Shown piece after piece: positions 8,333 through 15,538 of a DNA stretch of 63,020 nucleotides (positions within the stretch are counted from its first letter, which is position 1; every line of letters starts with the position of its first letter). The notes below the pieces were generated by a model. The model was not told the DNA's origin, ran no database searches, and was given only the letters and a program-made list of their open reading frames with translations. A program made the translations under genes and the position numbers. The stretch is from Trichloromonas sp034006665. Its GTDB lineage: Bacteria; Desulfobacterota; Desulfuromonadia; Desulfuromonadales; Trichloromonadaceae. The stretch spans positions 1-63,020 of the forward strand of contig NZ_JAVESI010000017.1 of NCBI RefSeq assembly GCF_034006665.1, given 5' to 3'.

Positions 8333-8887
8333 ATGAATGATCGGGTGACGATCCTGCGAGAATTGGGGGAAGTCGAGCAGGAGCTCAAAGAACTGGAAAT
8401 CCTTTACGAGCAGTATTTCGCCGGCGTGGAGAAGCGCGAACCGGTCAAACAACGGGAAGCCCTGGCGCGCCGTCTGCGCCGTTTCGTTAATCGCCGCATC
8501 ATCCAAACCGACGCACGCTTCCGCTACCAGACCCTGGCGGCGCGATATCACAGCTACGCCAGCCATTGGGATCGCATTCTGCGCCTCATCGACGAGGGGC
8601 GTTACCATCGCCAAACCGCTCATATGAAGCAAACTCCGGCTGCCGCGGCGGAACCGGTCGCGGTCACGGCGCCGCCAGTCGATCCGTGTGAGAAGATCTA
8701 TCAGGATCTTGTCGCCGCACGTCAGAGCTGCGGCATCGCCGGCCCGCCTCCCGATCCCCGCCAAGTCGCGCTCTTTCTGGAAAACCAGAAAGACAAGATC
8801 CGCGAAAAATTCGGCGATCGGGAAGTGGAATTCCGCGTCGAAATCGAAGATGGCAAGCCAAAAATCAAGGTCCGCGCGAAAAAGTAG
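8333..8887 (+). CDS. Uncharacterised coiled-coil protein, MXAN_5187 C-terminal-like
   Basis: A 184-residue cytoplasmic protein without signal peptide or transmembrane segment. Residues 1-95 are highly charged and helical (ELGEVEQELKELE, then arginine-rich ARRLRRFVNRR). A proline/alanine linker (about 100-120) leads to a C-terminal region with DPCEKIYQDLVAARQSCG and FLENQKDKIREKFGD, ending in a short beta-rich lysine tail. The pattern recalls the deltaproteobacterial family annotated as MXAN_5187 C-terminal domain; that assignment is from memory. TGGAGGG lies about 9 nt before the ATG. It is followed after 29 nt by the B12 radical SAM gene and probably co-transcribed with it. The function is unknown. 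Confidence 0.75.
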   Translation: MNDRVTILRELGEVEQELKELEILYEQYFAGVEKREPVKQREALARRLRRFVNRRIIQTDARFRYQTLAARYHSYASHWDRILRLIDEGRYHRQTAHMKQTPAAAAEPVAVTAPPVDPCEKIYQDLVAARQSCGIAGPPPDPRQVALFLENQKDKIREKFGDREVEFRVEIEDGKPKIKVRAKK

Positions 8888-8916
8888 CGGCCTCGCGCCG
8901 AGGAGGGCTTTGCCCC

Positions 8917-10746
8917 ATGCATATCCTGCTGCCGACCCTGCATGTCCGCCCTTCGCCCCAGGCCGTTCCCTTGGCGGCCGGCTGCCTGAAAGCTGCCCTC
9001 CCGGAAGAGGCGCGGCGCCGCACCACCCTGCTCGACCTCTTTCCCCGCCAGAACGATGACGACATGCTGGCGGCGATACTCGCCGCCGTCCCCGACCTGG
9101 TCGCCTTTCCCCTCTACGTCTGGAACCGCCGCCGGATTCTCGCCCTGGCCCGGCACCTGCGTCGGGCCCGTCCCGACATCATCCTCGTCGCCGGTGGTCC
9201 GGAGGTCATGGCCGACAGCGTCCGCCTCCGCGCGGAAGGGTTTTTCGACTATCTCATCGACGGCGAAGGAGAGATTGCCTTCGCCGCCCTCGTTGAGCGC
9301 CTGGCCCGGGGAGAGATACCGGCGGCGAAGGCAATCCCGGCCGCATCCCCACCCCCGGAGGGACTTCCCTCCCCCTGGCTGAGCGAAGCGTTGATCCCCG
9401 TCGAAGGCGGCGGCGTCCTCTGGGAAACTTCCCGGGGCTGCCCCTTTGCCTGCGCTTTCTGTTTCGACTCCCACGGCACTCGCGGCCTGCGCCCGCTGCC
9501 CATGGCGCGGTTGCAGGCGGAACTCGACCTTTTTGTTCGCCGCCGAGTCGGCCAGATCTGGATACTCGACTCCACCTTCAACTATCCGCCCGAGCGCGGC
9601 AAGGAACTTCTCCGACTGCTCGAACGCAAGGCGCCCCATATCCATGTGCATCTGGAAGCCAAAGCCGATTTTCTCGACCGGGAAACGGCTCGGCTGCTGG
9701 GCAAACTCTCCTGCTCCGTACAGATCGGTCTGCAAGCGGCCCGGTCCGAGATCCTGCGGCGCATCCACCGCAAGTTCGAGCCCCGGGAGTTCGCCCGGAA
9801 AATCCGGCTGCTGAACCAGGCCGGCGTCACCTTCGGCTTCGATCTCATCTACGGTCTGCCCGGCGACGACTACACCGGCTTTCGCCAGAGTCTCGACTAC
9901 GCCTTGAACCTGACCCCCAACCATCTCGACATTTTCCCCCTGGCGGTGCTGCCCGGCACCGAACTGCACCGGGACGCCGCCGAACTGGGATTACGGGCGC
10001 AAGACGAACCTCCCTACGAAATCCTCGAAAGCCCCTCCTGCACCGCCGCCGATCTCGACGCCTGCCGACTCCTCGCCGCCGCCGCCGACCTTTTCTACAA
10101 TACCGGCCGCGCGGTCGCTTTCTTTTCCGCCCTGCTCCGGGTTCCCGGCTGGAAACCCTCGGATTTTCTCCTGGATTTCGCCGACTGGGCGTTGACCGGA
10201 GCGGCAATCCCCCGCGAACGATTTCTCGACGGCGAATCCTGGTCGGCCGCCGACGCTTTTGCTCTTCAGGAAAGCTACCTGAACTACCTCTTCCGAAAGT
10301 TGGAACGCCCCGACCTGCTGCCGGCGACGCTGGACCTGCTCCGCTATCATTACCATTACGCGGAGACCCTCCTCGGCCCGGAAACCCTGCCGAGCCCCCC
10401 CGAAGGGTTGCGAGGTCTCGATCCCTGGCGCGTTCCCCTGCGCCTCACTGAAGGGATTAAGCTTGTCCCCTTTGCCTACGAAATTCTCGATCTTCTGGAC
10501 ATGGAAGATCCCGATCTGGAAGAAATCGCCGCCCTCTTCCGGCCGGTGGGCTCGGTGGCGGTCTTTCTGCGCCGCAGCGAACAGGTGTTGTGCGAGTCTC
10601 TGGAAGAAGATTTTCTGACGCTTCTGCGGGGCTGTGACGGCCGGCGCTCGGCCGAAGCAATTTTCGCCGGCACGGTCACCCGTGCCGAAGGGGAGGAAAT
10701 CGTCCGCTTCGCCTTGGCGGAAGGCTTTCTGCGCCCCGGCCCCTGA
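8917..10746 (+). CDS. B12-binding-domain radical SAM protein (DUF4080-type C-terminus)
   Basis: A 609-residue protein with three parts. Residues 1-140 form a cobalamin-binding-like Rossmann domain (HILLPTLHVRPSPQAVPLAAG start and ILVAGGPEV). Residues about 150-390 are a radical SAM barrel with the CX3CX2C cluster motif in TSRGCPFACAFCFD and a later GFDLIYGLPGDD. The C-terminal region (about 400-609) resembles DUF4080, with the end CDGRRSAEAIFAG. Such enzymes combine a [4Fe-4S] cluster, SAM and cobalamin, often for methylation or anaerobic rearrangement; the substrate here is unknown. GGAGGG lies 9 nt upstream of the ATG. It is paired with the MXAN_5187-like gene. Confidence 0.85.
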   Translation: MHILLPTLHVRPSPQAVPLAAGCLKAALPEEARRRTTLLDLFPRQNDDDMLAAILAAVPDLVAFPLYVWNRRRILALARHLRRARPDIILVAGGPEVMADSVRLRAEGFFDYLIDGEGEIAFAALVERLARGEIPAAKAIPAASPPPEGLPSPWLSEALIPVEGGGVLWETSRGCPFACAFCFDSHGTRGLRPLPMARLQAELDLFVRRRVGQIWILDSTFNYPPERGKELLRLLERKAPHIHVHLEAKADFLDRETARLLGKLSCSVQIGLQAARSEILRRIHRKFEPREFARKIRLLNQAGVTFGFDLIYGLPGDDYTGFRQSLDYALNLTPNHLDIFPLAVLPGTELHRDAAELGLRAQDEPPYEILESPSCTAADLDACRLLAAAADLFYNTGRAVAFFSALLRVPGWKPSDFLLDFADWALTGAAIPRERFLDGESWSAADAFALQESYLNYLFRKLERPDLLPATLDLLRYHYHYAETLLGPETLPSPPEGLRGLDPWRVPLRLTEGIKLVPFAYEILDLLDMEDPDLEEIAALFRPVGSVAVFLRRSEQVLCESLEEDFLTLLRGCDGRRSAEAIFAGTVTRAEGEEIVRFALAEGFLRPGP

Positions 10747-10754
10747 AACAAAAA

Positions 10755-10787
10755 AAGGAACCCCTCCTCTCTCAGAAAGGGTTCCTT
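10755..10787 (-). terminator. Terminator between convergent genes
   Basis: AAGGAACCC pairs with GGGTTCCTT. On the minus strand the stem is followed by TTTTTTTG, a good T-run, so it terminates the thioredoxin-like gene. On the plus strand the hairpin follows the radical SAM stop codon but lacks a T-run. Confidence 0.75.
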
Positions 10788-10817
10788 ACGTGACATATCG
10801 CCATGGCCCTTAAAACG

Positions 10818-11090
10818 TCAGGCGGCGTTCAACCGCTTCTGATAACGGGGACGCTCAGCAAGCAGGGCGATGATCTCCCGAACCTCGGGCACCCGGCCCG
10901 CTACCCGCACACAGTCATCGATAACCAACGCCGGCGAGACGTAAACCCGATGGTCGATCATTTTCCGCCGGTCGCGGAAGAGATGCACTTCCGCCTCGAC
11001 TCCCGTCTCGGCCAAGGCCTGGCGGACATTCTCCAGAGTTTTTTCACAACGCTTGCCACTTTCCGGTTTACCAAGAATGTCAATCCTCAT
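10818..11090 (-). CDS. Thioredoxin-like small protein (Thioredoxin_3 type) lacking the first Cys
   Basis: A 90-residue protein with the compact fold of archaeal/bacterial mini-thioredoxins: beta strand MRIDILG, helix KTLENVRQALAETG, strand AEVHLF, then cis-proline region YVSPALVIDD, and a final helix VPEVREIIALL. In relatives the active site is GxxCxxC; here it reads GKPESGKRC, so the second cysteine aligns but the first is Gly. The protein is therefore probably not a classical dithiol reductase; a monothiol or binding role is possible. The start at 11090 is set by GGAGG eight bases upstream; an in-frame ATG at 11123 has no such site. A sigma70-like promoter with an overlapping palindrome lies just upstream. 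Confidence 0.8.
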   Translation of the reverse strand: MRIDILGKPESGKRCEKTLENVRQALAETGVEAEVHLFRDRRKMIDHRVYVSPALVIDDCVRVAGRVPEVREIIALLAERPRYQKRLNAA

Positions 11091-11123
11091 GGTGGCCTCC
11101 TCCCAGTTCTTGGCGGTAGCCAT

Positions 11124-11169
11124 TTATGACCTTTTTGATCATAATATCCCCTTCCGCCGGAATTTTCAA
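11124..11169 (-). promoter_or_regulatory. Sigma70-type promoter with overlapping dyad operator
   Basis: Minus-strand TTGAAA (11169-11164), 17-bp spacer, TATTAT (11146-11141), 5/6 at both boxes. The dyad TTATGA-N9-TCATAA at 11124-11144 covers the end of the -10 box and the predicted start (about 11134). The placement suggests repression by a small dimeric regulator such as an ArsR-type protein; the regulator is not in this neighbourhood. Confidence 0.6.
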
Positions 11170-11315
11170 TGAATATGCAAACGCGTTTTAGTTTTTTGGC
11201 GGGGGGCGCTGAAGACCATTTACGGCCCCTGCGGCCCCCCGTCCTTGTGGCCGTTTTAGGTCCGCAAAAGTCTTTTATGCAAATTGTGCTCCCAACCTCG
11301 CCCCCCATACAAGAA

Positions 11316-11353
11316 AAGGGAACAGACCGCCTGATTGAGCCGGCTGTTCCCTT
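11316..11353 (-). terminator. Rho-independent terminator of clpB
   Basis: AAGGGAACAG pairs with CTGTTCCCTT (extended by CCG/CGG), followed on the minus strand by TTTTCTTG. It lies 30 nt downstream of the clpB stop codon. Between it and the thioredoxin-like gene's promoter (about 11170-11315) I see no gene. Confidence 0.8.
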
Positions 11354-11382
11354 CTTGCACACCTTGAGTCGAGCTTGGATTC

Positions 11383-14016
11383 TTATCCGGCCTCCTCCTC
11401 TTGCACCGCATTGACATGGGTCACAACCAGCTCGTCACCGCGCAGGGCGACGGTCAGGGTCGCCCCGTCGCGGATATCGCCGGCGATGAGCGCGCGGCCG
11501 ATGCGGGTTTCCAACTGATGCTGGAGATAGCGCTTTAGCGGCCGGGCACCATAAACCGGGTCGTAGGCGTTTCGGGCGATGAATTCCACCGCCTCTTCGG
11601 TGAGTTCCAGTTCGATGCGGCGGGCGGCGAGGCGCTTGCGCAGATCGCCGGCCAACAACCCGACGATGGCCTTGATCTCGGCCAATGTCAAAACTTTGAA
11701 GAGAACAATGTCATCAATCCGGTTCAGAAACTCCGGCCGAAACTCGCGGCGCAATTCGGCCATCACGCTTTTTCGCGCCCCTTCGGTGATTTGACCGTCG
11801 ACACCAAGGCCGTCAAGCAGGTGCGGCGAACCGATATTCGAGGTCAGGATGATGACCGTATTCTTGAAATCGACGGTTCGTCCCTGGCTGTCGGTGATGC
11901 GGCCGTCATCCAGCACCTGCAAGAGGACATTGAAAACATCGTGATGCGCCTTCTCGATTTCGTCGAAGAGGATCACCGCGTAGGGCTTGCGCCGCACCGC
12001 CTCGGTCAACTGACCCCCTTCCTCGTAGCCGATGTAGCCGGGAGGCGCACCGATCAGGCGACTGACCGCGTGCTTTTCCATGTATTCAGACATGTCGATA
12101 CGCACCATGTTGTCCTGGCTGTCGAAGAGAGTCTCGGCCAGGGCGCGGGCCAGTTCGGTCTTGCCGACCCCGGTCGGGCCGAGGAAGATGAAGGAGCCGA
12201 TGGGCCGGCGCGGGTCCTTGATCCCGGCGCGGGCGCGGATGACCGCATCGGCCACTAGGCGCACTGCCTCGTCCTGCCCGACCACCCGCTGATGCAGCAC
12301 CTGATCGAGCTTGAGCAGTTTTTCCCGCTCCCCTTCTACCAGCCGGGTCACGGGGATGCCGGTCCAGCGGGCGACGATCCCGGCGATCTCCTCGTCAGTC
12401 ACGGCCTCGCGCAGCAACCGGTTGCCCGCCTGCTCCCCGCCAAGCAGCTTCTCTTTTTCGTGCAGCTCCCGTTCCAGTTGCGGCAAGCGCCCGTGCTTGA
12501 GTTCGGCGGCACGGTTGAGATCATAACTGCGCTCGGCCCGTTCGACCTCCTGGCGGGTCTTCTCGATCTCCTCACGCAGCCCCTGCACCGTCTTGATTGC
12601 TCCCTTTTCCGCCTCCCACTGGGCCTTGAGCGTTTCGGCCCGCTCCTTGAGCCCGGCCAGTTCGCGGCGCAGAGTCTCCAGACGCGCGAGGCTCGCGGCG
12701 TCTTTCTCCTTGGTCAGAGCCGCTTCTTCGATCTCCAGCTGCATAACCCGCCGGGTAACCTCGTCGAGATCGCTCGGCAACGAATCGATTTCGGTACGGA
12801 TCATGGCACAGGCTTCATCGACCAAGTCGATGGCCTTGTCCGGCAGAAAGCGGTCGGAGATGTAGCGGTCGCTCAGGGTCGCCGCCGCCACCAGGGCATT
12901 ATCGTGGATGCGCACCCCGTGGTGAACCTCGAAGCGCTCCTTGAGCCCGCGCAGGATACTGACCGTGTCCTCCACCGTCGGCTGCTCCACCAGAATCGGC
13001 TGGAAGCGCCGCTCCAAGGCCGCGTCCTTCTCAATGTATTTCCGGTATTCGTCGAGGGTGGTGGCGCCGATGCAGTGCAGTTCGCCCCGGGCCAGCATCG
13101 GCTTGAGCATGTTGCCGGCGTCCATCGAGCCTTCGGCCTTGCCGGCACCGACAATATTGTGCAACTCGTCGATGAAGAGCAGGATACGCCCCTCGCTGTT
13201 GCGAATCTCGGTGAGTACCGCCTTGAGCCGCTCCTCGAACTCGCCGCGATACTTGGCCCCGGCCACCAGCGCGCCCATGTCGAGGGCGAAGATGGTCTTG
13301 TTCTTCAGTCCCTCGGGAACGTCGCCGCGCACGATACGCTGGGCCAGACCTTCGACGATCGCGGTCTTGCCGACCCCGGGTTCGCCGATCAGCACCGGGT
13401 TGTTCTTGGTCTTGCGCGAGAGAATGCGGATGGTGCGGCGGATTTCGCCGTCGCGGCCGATGACCGGATCCAGCTTGCCCTTCTGGACCGCCTTGACCAG
13501 ATCGATGCCGTACTTCTCCAGCGCCTCATAAGTCCCTTCCGGATCCGGGCTGGTCACCCGCTGGTGACCGCGCACCTCGGTCAGGGCCGTAAGCAGGCGA
13601 TCCCGATCGATGCCGAATTCCCGGAAGAGCCGCCCGGCGGCGGTCGTTGGACCTTCCTCGACCAGCGCCAGCAGCAGGTGCTCGACGCTGACATATTCAT
13701 CCTTGAGATGGCGGGCTTCCTCCTCGGCCTTGATCAGCAGCCGGTTGAAACGCTGGGAAACGTAAATCTTCCCCGCTTCCATCCCGCCGCCGGAGGCACT
13801 GGGGCGTTTTTCCAACTCTTTTTTCAGGGCACGGACCAGATTTTCCGATGGCACCCCGATTTTCTCCAAAAGCCGCGGGACAAGGCCTTCAGGCTGTTCG
13901 AGCAGCGCCGCCAGCAGATGTTCCCCGTCGACCTCCACATGGCCGAGGCGGGTGGCCTTGGTCTGGGCGGCCTGGATGGCTTCCTGGGTTTTGACGGTCA
14001 GTTTGTTGATATCCAT
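11383..14016 (-). CDS. clpB: ATP-dependent chaperone ClpB (Hsp100 disaggregase)
   Basis: ClpB threads aggregated proteins through a hexameric ring and works with DnaK and small heat-shock proteins. The 877-residue product has the Clp N-domain (1-145), NBD1 with GEPGVGKT (about 205) and the DELHNIVGAG region, a long coiled-coil middle domain (about 400-530, rich in E/K/R heptads, diagnostic of ClpB rather than ClpA/C), and NBD2 with GPTGVGKT (about 605) and LFDEIEKAH. Length fits the family (about 860). A GGAGAAG ribosome-binding site precedes the ATG. It lies downstream of two hsp20 genes but is separated from them by a terminator and a 120-bp palindromic repeat, so it is probably transcribed on its own. 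Confidence 0.98.
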   Translation of the reverse strand: MDINKLTVKTQEAIQAAQTKATRLGHVEVDGEHLLAALLEQPEGLVPRLLEKIGVPSENLVRALKKELEKRPSASGGGMEAGKIYVSQRFNRLLIKAEEEARHLKDEYVSVEHLLLALVEEGPTTAAGRLFREFGIDRDRLLTALTEVRGHQRVTSPDPEGTYEALEKYGIDLVKAVQKGKLDPVIGRDGEIRRTIRILSRKTKNNPVLIGEPGVGKTAIVEGLAQRIVRGDVPEGLKNKTIFALDMGALVAGAKYRGEFEERLKAVLTEIRNSEGRILLFIDELHNIVGAGKAEGSMDAGNMLKPMLARGELHCIGATTLDEYRKYIEKDAALERRFQPILVEQPTVEDTVSILRGLKERFEVHHGVRIHDNALVAAATLSDRYISDRFLPDKAIDLVDEACAMIRTEIDSLPSDLDEVTRRVMQLEIEEAALTKEKDAASLARLETLRRELAGLKERAETLKAQWEAEKGAIKTVQGLREEIEKTRQEVERAERSYDLNRAAELKHGRLPQLERELHEKEKLLGGEQAGNRLLREAVTDEEIAGIVARWTGIPVTRLVEGEREKLLKLDQVLHQRVVGQDEAVRLVADAVIRARAGIKDPRRPIGSFIFLGPTGVGKTELARALAETLFDSQDNMVRIDMSEYMEKHAVSRLIGAPPGYIGYEEGGQLTEAVRRKPYAVILFDEIEKAHHDVFNVLLQVLDDGRITDSQGRTVDFKNTVIILTSNIGSPHLLDGLGVDGQITEGARKSVMAELRREFRPEFLNRIDDIVLFKVLTLAEIKAIVGLLAGDLRKRLAARRIELELTEEAVEFIARNAYDPVYGARPLKRYLQHQLETRIGRALIAGDIRDGATLTVALRGDELVVTHVNAVQEEEAG

Positions 14017-14090
14017 AACTTCTTCTCCCGGCGACTGGGTTTTACGGTCGTTCTAAGTATGATACTTTCGCAAAAAGCATCACGTTGGAT

Positions 14091-14210
14091 GGCTAAGCAA
14101 AAAGCGCCAAATGCAAGGCGCGCCATTGTTGAGCAATGATGCGTACTTACGTACGTCGAAGCCGCGAAACAATGGCATCAACGCAGCAGTTGGTGAGTTT
14201 TTGCGCCGCC
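14091..14210. repeat. 120-bp dispersed palindromic element, copy A
   Basis: An imperfect long palindrome between hsp20 and clpB. Landmarks: GGCTAAGC, AAAAA, ATGCAAGGC (14111-14119), centre GCGTACTTACGTACGTCG (14141-14158), AACGCAGCAG (14180-14189), TTTTT (14198-14202), end at GCCGCC. Copy B at 34052-34171 has the same order and near-identical spacing. Internal pairing includes GCCATTGTT with AACAATGGC. No coding capacity is seen; it looks like a REP/MITE-like unit. Confidence 0.7.
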
Positions 14211-14238
14211 ATCAAGTATAGCGAGCATTCAACGAAAA

Positions 14239-14262
14239 GGGCCGGGGTTTTAAACCCGGCCC
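14239..14262 (-). terminator. Rho-independent terminator of the hsp20 pair
   Basis: GGGCCGGGTTT pairs with AAACCCGGCCC around a minimal loop, and TTTTCG follows on the minus strand. It lies 12 nt beyond the stop codon of the second hsp20 gene, separating it from clpB. Confidence 0.8.
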
Positions 14263-14274
14263 CATTCCGTCCTT

Positions 14275-14661
14275 TTAGCGGGCGGTGATTTCGATGCGGC
14301 GCGGTTTGGCCGAAGCCGCCTTGGGCAGGCGCAAGGTGAGAACGCCGTCCTTGAGTTCGGCATTGGTCTGATTAAGATCAAGGTTGTCGGGCAGATGGAA
14401 GCGGCGATAGAAGCCGCAGCCACAGAATTCCCGATACAGTGCCCCTTCCTCGGCGCGGTCAAAGCGTCCTTCGATGGTCAGCACCTGACGATCGATGCCC
14501 AGCTCCAGATGCTCCTTGCTCACCCCGGGAAGATCCGCCACCAAAGTCAGAGCATCATCATTCTCGAAGATGTCGACGGCGGGGGTGATCATGGCGGCGC
14601 GATCCCTTTCGGAAACGACCGGAGTATTTTCTTTATGAAGAGTCAGTTCGCTGTTTTTCAT
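14275..14661 (-). CDS. Hsp20/alpha-crystallin small heat-shock protein (second copy)
   Basis: A 128-residue ATP-independent holdase. The alpha-crystallin domain spans about 30-128: PAVDIFENDDALTLVADLPGV opens it, and ELKDGVLTLRLPKA near the end is the conserved A-x-x-x-G-V-L-T-L signature. It lacks the C-terminal I-x-I extension found in many family members, ending RRIEITAR, although IEI itself may serve. A Cys pair (CGCG) sits in mid-domain. The ATG at 14661 is preferred because AGGAG lies 7 nt upstream; an ATG six codons earlier lacks one. It follows the first hsp20 gene by 45 nt and shares its transcript. Confidence 0.93.
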   Translation of the reverse strand: MKNSELTLHKENTPVVSERDRAAMITPAVDIFENDDALTLVADLPGVSKEHLELGIDRQVLTIEGRFDRAEEGALYREFCGCGFYRRFHLPDNLDLNQTNAELKDGVLTLRLPKAASAKPRRIEITAR

Positions 14662-14706
14662 GGCGTATCTCCTGTTCATGATAGTCGCTTGGGGTCGATC
14701 AAACCT

Positions 14707-15141
14707 TTAGTTGGCCTGGACCGCGATACGTTTCGGCAGCACACTGGCGGCTTTCGGCAGAGTCACGGTCAGCAGACCGTCCTTGTAATCGGCTCGCACC
14801 TTGTCGCCGTCGATCTCCGCCGGAATGTCGATGGAACGCATGAACTTGCCGTAGCCCCGTTCACGGCGATGCCAGGTTCCCTGCCCCTCGGCAGGAGCTT
14901 TACGCTCGCCGGAGAGGGTCAACGTCCCTTTGAGAATTGTCATTTCCAGTGCCTTGGGATCGATGCCCGGCAGCTGCGCTTCAAGGATGTAAGCATCCTG
15001 ATTCTCGCGCAGGTTGATGCGTGGATAGCCACGATAGGCGGAGCCCGAAACGAGCGGGCGACCGAAGCCGAGATCACGGAACACCTGATCCATTTCGTGG
15101 GTGAAGCTGTCCATTTCCTTGAAAAGATCGAATCCTGTCAT
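14707..15141 (-). CDS. Hsp20/alpha-crystallin small heat-shock protein (first copy)
   Basis: A 144-residue small heat-shock chaperone. The N-terminal segment begins MTGFDLFKEMDSFTHEMDQVF, the helical region that starts many Hsp20s. The alpha-crystallin domain (about 40-140) contains YILEAQLPGIDPKALEM and ADYKDGLLTVTLPKA. Length is usual. The start at 15141 is fixed by AGGAGG six bases upstream; a longer in-frame reading to 15198 has no such signal. It is the first gene of a two-gene operon. Upstream lie a 55-bp inverted repeat, a sigma54-like element and two identical palindromes, so its regulation looks elaborate. Confidence 0.94.
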   Translation of the reverse strand: MTGFDLFKEMDSFTHEMDQVFRDLGFGRPLVSGSAYRGYPRINLRENQDAYILEAQLPGIDPKALEMTILKGTLTLSGERKAPAEGQGTWHRRERGYGKFMRSIDIPAEIDGDKVRADYKDGLLTVTLPKAASVLPKRIAVQAN

Positions 15142-15179
15142 GGCCTTCCTCCTGTTTAATTTTCCCGTTAGGGAGTGAT

Positions 15180-15234
15180 GGTTGTCATAAAGGGTCACGC
15201 GGCGTCATGCTTTACACCCTTTTATATTACAACC
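15180..15234 (-). promoter_or_regulatory. 55-bp inverted repeat in the hsp20 control region
   Basis: GGTTGT-CAT-AAAGGGT (15180-15195) is mirrored by ACCCTTTTATATTACAACC (15216-15234): 6-bp outer and 7-bp inner arms separated by a small asymmetric bulge, with a 20-nt loop. It overlaps the candidate -12 element, so it is either a repressor operator or, if transcription begins further upstream, an RNA hairpin 40 nt before the hsp20 start that might act as a thermosensor. Confidence 0.5.
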
Positions 15235-15243
15235 ACCATGCCA
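15228..15243 (-). promoter_or_regulatory. Sigma54-like promoter for hsp20 (one core mismatch)
   Basis: Minus strand TGGCATGGTGGTTGTA. The -24 element TGGCA is perfect; the -12 element reads TTGTA instead of TTGCA, with correct -24/-12 spacing. Transcription would start near 15217, about 76 nt upstream of the ATG at 15141. The mismatch lies in the key GC pair, so activity is uncertain, but twin palindromes sit at the right distance for an enhancer-binding protein. Confidence 0.4.
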
Positions 15244-15302
15244 AACAGCAAAGTGAGTAAAATCAATTTCTTAAATTCATCCAAATTGTTTCCTGCAATA
15301 TT

Positions 15303-15347
15303 TGCGACGTCGCAGGCGACAGGTGCGACACTCCCTGCGACGTCGCA
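15303..15347. promoter_or_regulatory. Twin 12-bp palindromes, 33 bp apart (candidate enhancer sites)
   Basis: TGCGACGTCGCA occurs at 15303-15314 and again at 15336-15347; each is a perfect palindrome and their centres are 33 bp apart, about three helical turns. Relative to the candidate sigma54 start at about 15217 they lie at roughly -86 to -97 and -119 to -130, a typical position for upstream activator sites. The GCGAC half-site also recurs singly between them. Confidence 0.6.
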
Positions 15348-15362
15348 ATCGGAAATAACAAA

Positions 15363-15389
15363 GCCGGATTCCCAAGAAGAGAATCCGGC
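15363..15389 (-). terminator. Probable terminator of the DUF2339-DUF3999 operon
   Basis: GCCGGATTC and GAATCCGGC form a 9-bp stem; on the minus strand it is followed by TTTGTTATTT. It lies about 150 nt beyond the DUF3999 stop codon. The DNA between (15390-15538) holds no recognisable gene. Confidence 0.65.
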
Positions 15390-15538
15390 CTCGACCAAGC
15401 AGCGGGAAAATACGAATGGCAACAGGCCGGCAGTACCCCCTTGGACGAAGCAAGAGGAACAGATCCGGAAATCCTTGAAGACGAAAAGCCCGTCGTCAAT
15501 CAAAAGCCCCTTATGGCAATCCAGATACTTACTTGCCC

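Noticed and set aside
15222..15503. 93-codon minus-strand frame upstream of hsp20
   Set aside because: It overlaps the candidate promoter, twin palindromes and a terminator, has no Shine-Dalgarno and no recognisable similarity.
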